Shown here piece after piece: positions 8,216 through 9,076 of a stretch of 9,076 bases of DNA. The stretch spans positions 1-9,076 of the forward strand of contig CALCML010000084.1 of NCBI GenBank assembly GCA_937967765.1. Direction: 5' to 3'. The notes under the pieces were generated by a model that saw only the letters and a list, made by a program, of their open reading frames with translations, had not been told where the DNA came from and ran no database searches. The position numbers and the translations under genes are program-made. Within the stretch, counting starts at the first letter, position 1. Each line of letters starts with the position of its first letter. The stretch comes from an uncultured Carnobacterium sp. (GTDB lineage: Bacteria; Bacillota; Bacilli; Lactobacillales; Aerococcaceae).

Positions 8216-8244
8216 AGCAGAAGGAGAAATCTTTCTGCTTTTTT
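8216..8244 (+). terminator. Rho-independent terminator after guaC
   Basis: The arms 8216-8225 and 8230-8239 form a 10-bp stem with one G-U wobble around a GAAA loop, followed by T at 8239-8244. It lies 11 nt after the guaC stop codon and makes guaC a single-gene unit. Confidence 0.92.
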
Positions 8245-8274
8245 GTTTTTCGTATTTATTCTTCGGAATATGTT

Positions 8275-8283
8275 TGATATACT
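8275..8283 (+). promoter_or_regulatory. Extended -10 promoter for the acidic protein
   Basis: TGA followed by TATACT (8278-8283) is an extended -10 element; TTTATT at 8255-8260, 17 nt upstream, is a poor -35 (3 of 6). The predicted start near 8290 lies after the TTG at 8274, which argues that translation begins at the ATG at 8319 rather than at that TTG. Confidence 0.55.
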
Positions 8284-8318
8284 ATGGAAAAGAACTCAGT
8301 CAAAGTGAGGCGCGACCT

Positions 8319-8918
8319 ATGTGGTTATTTAATCGAAAAAATAAACGTAAAGATGACTTTGAAATGGAAGAAACGTTTTATAGTGAATCTGTGGAAGTGG
8401 ATAGTGATTCTGATGAGGAAGCTTATCATCAAATTGCCGATATCATTACTGGTCATAGTGAACGTATCAGACAACTTTTAGAGAGTTATTTTGATAATCC
8501 TGATTTATTGATTGAAGAACTACGAGAAGATGATGTGAACTGGAATGATGAGTTCGCTGACCTATTGGAACAAGCGCAAGACGATTATTGGTTACTAATG
8601 CTATTAACACTTGAAAAAGAAGCCTATGCAACTCAAATTTATTGGAGAGATAATGCTAGTACTTTAGCTAGTAAGCTTCCAAAATTAAAGTTGTTAAAAG
8701 GAATCGCACAGCAAGAATTGCAGACTTGCTCTGTAGAGTGTTCTGTATCAGAGTATTTAGAGTGTGTTTCTGCAAAATTACAACAAGCGGGAATCGCATT
8801 AGGTACGATTGAGTTGGATGATGAGAATGTTTTAATTTTTTCGATATTAGAAAGAAGAGTAGAACGTCTCAACAATTTAATGAATAATGTTGAAAAAAGT
8901 TGGAAGCAAATTTCGTAA
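8319..8918 (+). CDS. Acidic soluble protein of unknown function
   Basis: I do not recognise this 199-aa protein with certainty. The frame is open upstream to a TTG at 8274. The ATG at 8319 is preferred because GAGG at 8307-8310 is 8 nt away and the probable promoter lies over the TTG. It begins with a short basic-hydrophobic tail (MWLFNRKNKRK), then a very acidic linker (about residues 12-35, rich in D, E and S). A helical domain follows (about 36-105), with the motif YFDNPDLLIEELREDDVNW at 57-75, then IYWRD at 107-111 and a final alpha/beta part with C137, C141 and C149. No membrane segment or signal peptide is visible. The pattern loosely recalls DUF6630-type proteins, but this is from memory and weak. 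It lies between the guaC terminator and its own 3' hairpin, so it appears monocistronic. Codon use and composition look native. Confidence 0.8.
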   Translation: MWLFNRKNKRKDDFEMEETFYSESVEVDSDSDEEAYHQIADIITGHSERIRQLLESYFDNPDLLIEELREDDVNWNDEFADLLEQAQDDYWLLMLLTLEKEAYATQIYWRDNASTLASKLPKLKLLKGIAQQELQTCSVECSVSEYLECVSAKLQQAGIALGTIELDDENVLIFSILERRVERLNNLMNNVEKSWKQIS

Positions 8919-8947
8919 AGATTACAAAAATGTTACGAATTTGCTTC
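8903..8947 (+). terminator. Hairpin spanning the stop codon, probable terminator
   Basis: GAAGCAAATTTCGTAA (8903-8918) pairs with TTACGAATTTGCTTC (8933-8947): 15 bp with one bulged T and a 14-nt loop. The left arm contains the last codons and the TAA of the acidic protein gene. The following tract (TTTCTATTT) is interrupted, so termination may be incomplete, or the stem may mainly protect the mRNA 3' end. Confidence 0.6.
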
Positions 8948-8954
8948 TTTCTAT

Positions 8955-8983
8955 TTGAAATCTTAAGAATTTCTTTGTAAAAT
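8955..8983 (+). promoter_or_regulatory. Promoter of the exported-protein gene, with palindrome in the spacer
   Basis: TTGAAA (8955-8960, 5 of 6) and TAAAAT (8978-8983, 5 of 6) are separated by exactly 17 nt, the best sigma-A type promoter in the window. An imperfect palindrome, GAAATcttaagaATTTC at 8957-8973, fills most of the spacer and would be well placed for a repressor. The predicted start is near 8990, just ahead of AAGGAGG at 8996-9002. Confidence 0.65.
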
Positions 8984-9008
8984 AAATTGAATTACAAGGA
9001 GGATAGGA

Positions 9009-9076
9009 ATGGAAAAACGTAAATTTAAGTTTCTTTTGGGATTAATGACATGTGCATTCGCACTTTCTGCTTTAGC
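9009..9076 (+). CDS. Exported protein, N-terminal signal peptide only (cut by window end)
   Basis: Only 22 full codons are visible. The ATG is set by AAGGAGG at 8996-9002, 6 nt upstream. The peptide has a basic n-region (EKRKFK) followed by a hydrophobic core, FLLGLMTCAFALSAL, and the next residue is alanine. This is a Sec signal peptide, so the product is secreted or surface-attached. The end ...LSALA could run into a signal peptidase I site, or into a lipobox if a Cys follows shortly, as in substrate-binding lipoproteins. The window stops before this can be decided. It has its own promoter and is not part of the preceding gene's unit. Confidence 0.75.
   Translation, partial: MEKRKFKFLLGLMTCAFALSAL

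Noticed and set aside
8274..8318. TTG start 15 codons upstream for the acidic protein
   Set aside because: No Shine-Dalgarno precedes it, and it lies over the probable -10 box; the ATG at 8319 has a well-spaced GAGG.

Overview
The window reads as an ordinary chromosomal core segment of a low-G+C Gram-positive bacterium. The order rnc–smc–(HAD phosphatase)–ftsY, strong purine-rich Shine-Dalgarno sites, TATAAT-type promoters and compact U-tract terminators all fit Firmicutes. A HAD hydrolase between smc and ftsY, plus the protein sequences, point to Lactobacillales. A Carnobacteriaceae/Granulicatella-like host is only a guess. Every gene lies on the + strand. I see no RNA gene, CRISPR array, insertion sequence, phage gene or sign of recent transfer.

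Layout. Positions 47-4344 hold rnc (RNase III) and smc (chromosome condensation ATPase), 17 nt apart and closed by a clear terminator at 4346-4383. Positions 4384-4474 are a promoter/leader region for a YidA-like HAD phosphatase (4475-5296, UUG start). It is followed 14 nt later by ftsY (5311-6315), the SRP receptor. A Bax-inhibitor-1 family membrane protein (6351-7067) follows ftsY with no terminator between them, but with its own promoter, whose -10 box overlaps the ftsY stop codon. A UUCG-loop terminator closes this group at 7081-7105. guaC (GMP reductase, 7218-8204) is a single-gene unit with its own promoter and terminator. An acidic soluble protein that I cannot name with confidence follows (8319-8918); its 3' end folds into a hairpin containing the stop codon. 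The window ends inside the signal peptide of an exported protein (from 9009), preceded by a good promoter that carries a palindrome in its spacer.

The genes cover housekeeping tasks: RNA processing, chromosome segregation, membrane-protein targeting and purine interconversion. rnc/smc and HAD/ftsY probably form separate transcription units. I found no convincing undescribed system. The best candidates for a second look are the unnamed acidic protein, the short symmetrical elements in front of guaC and in front of the exported protein, and the promoter embedded in the end of ftsY.
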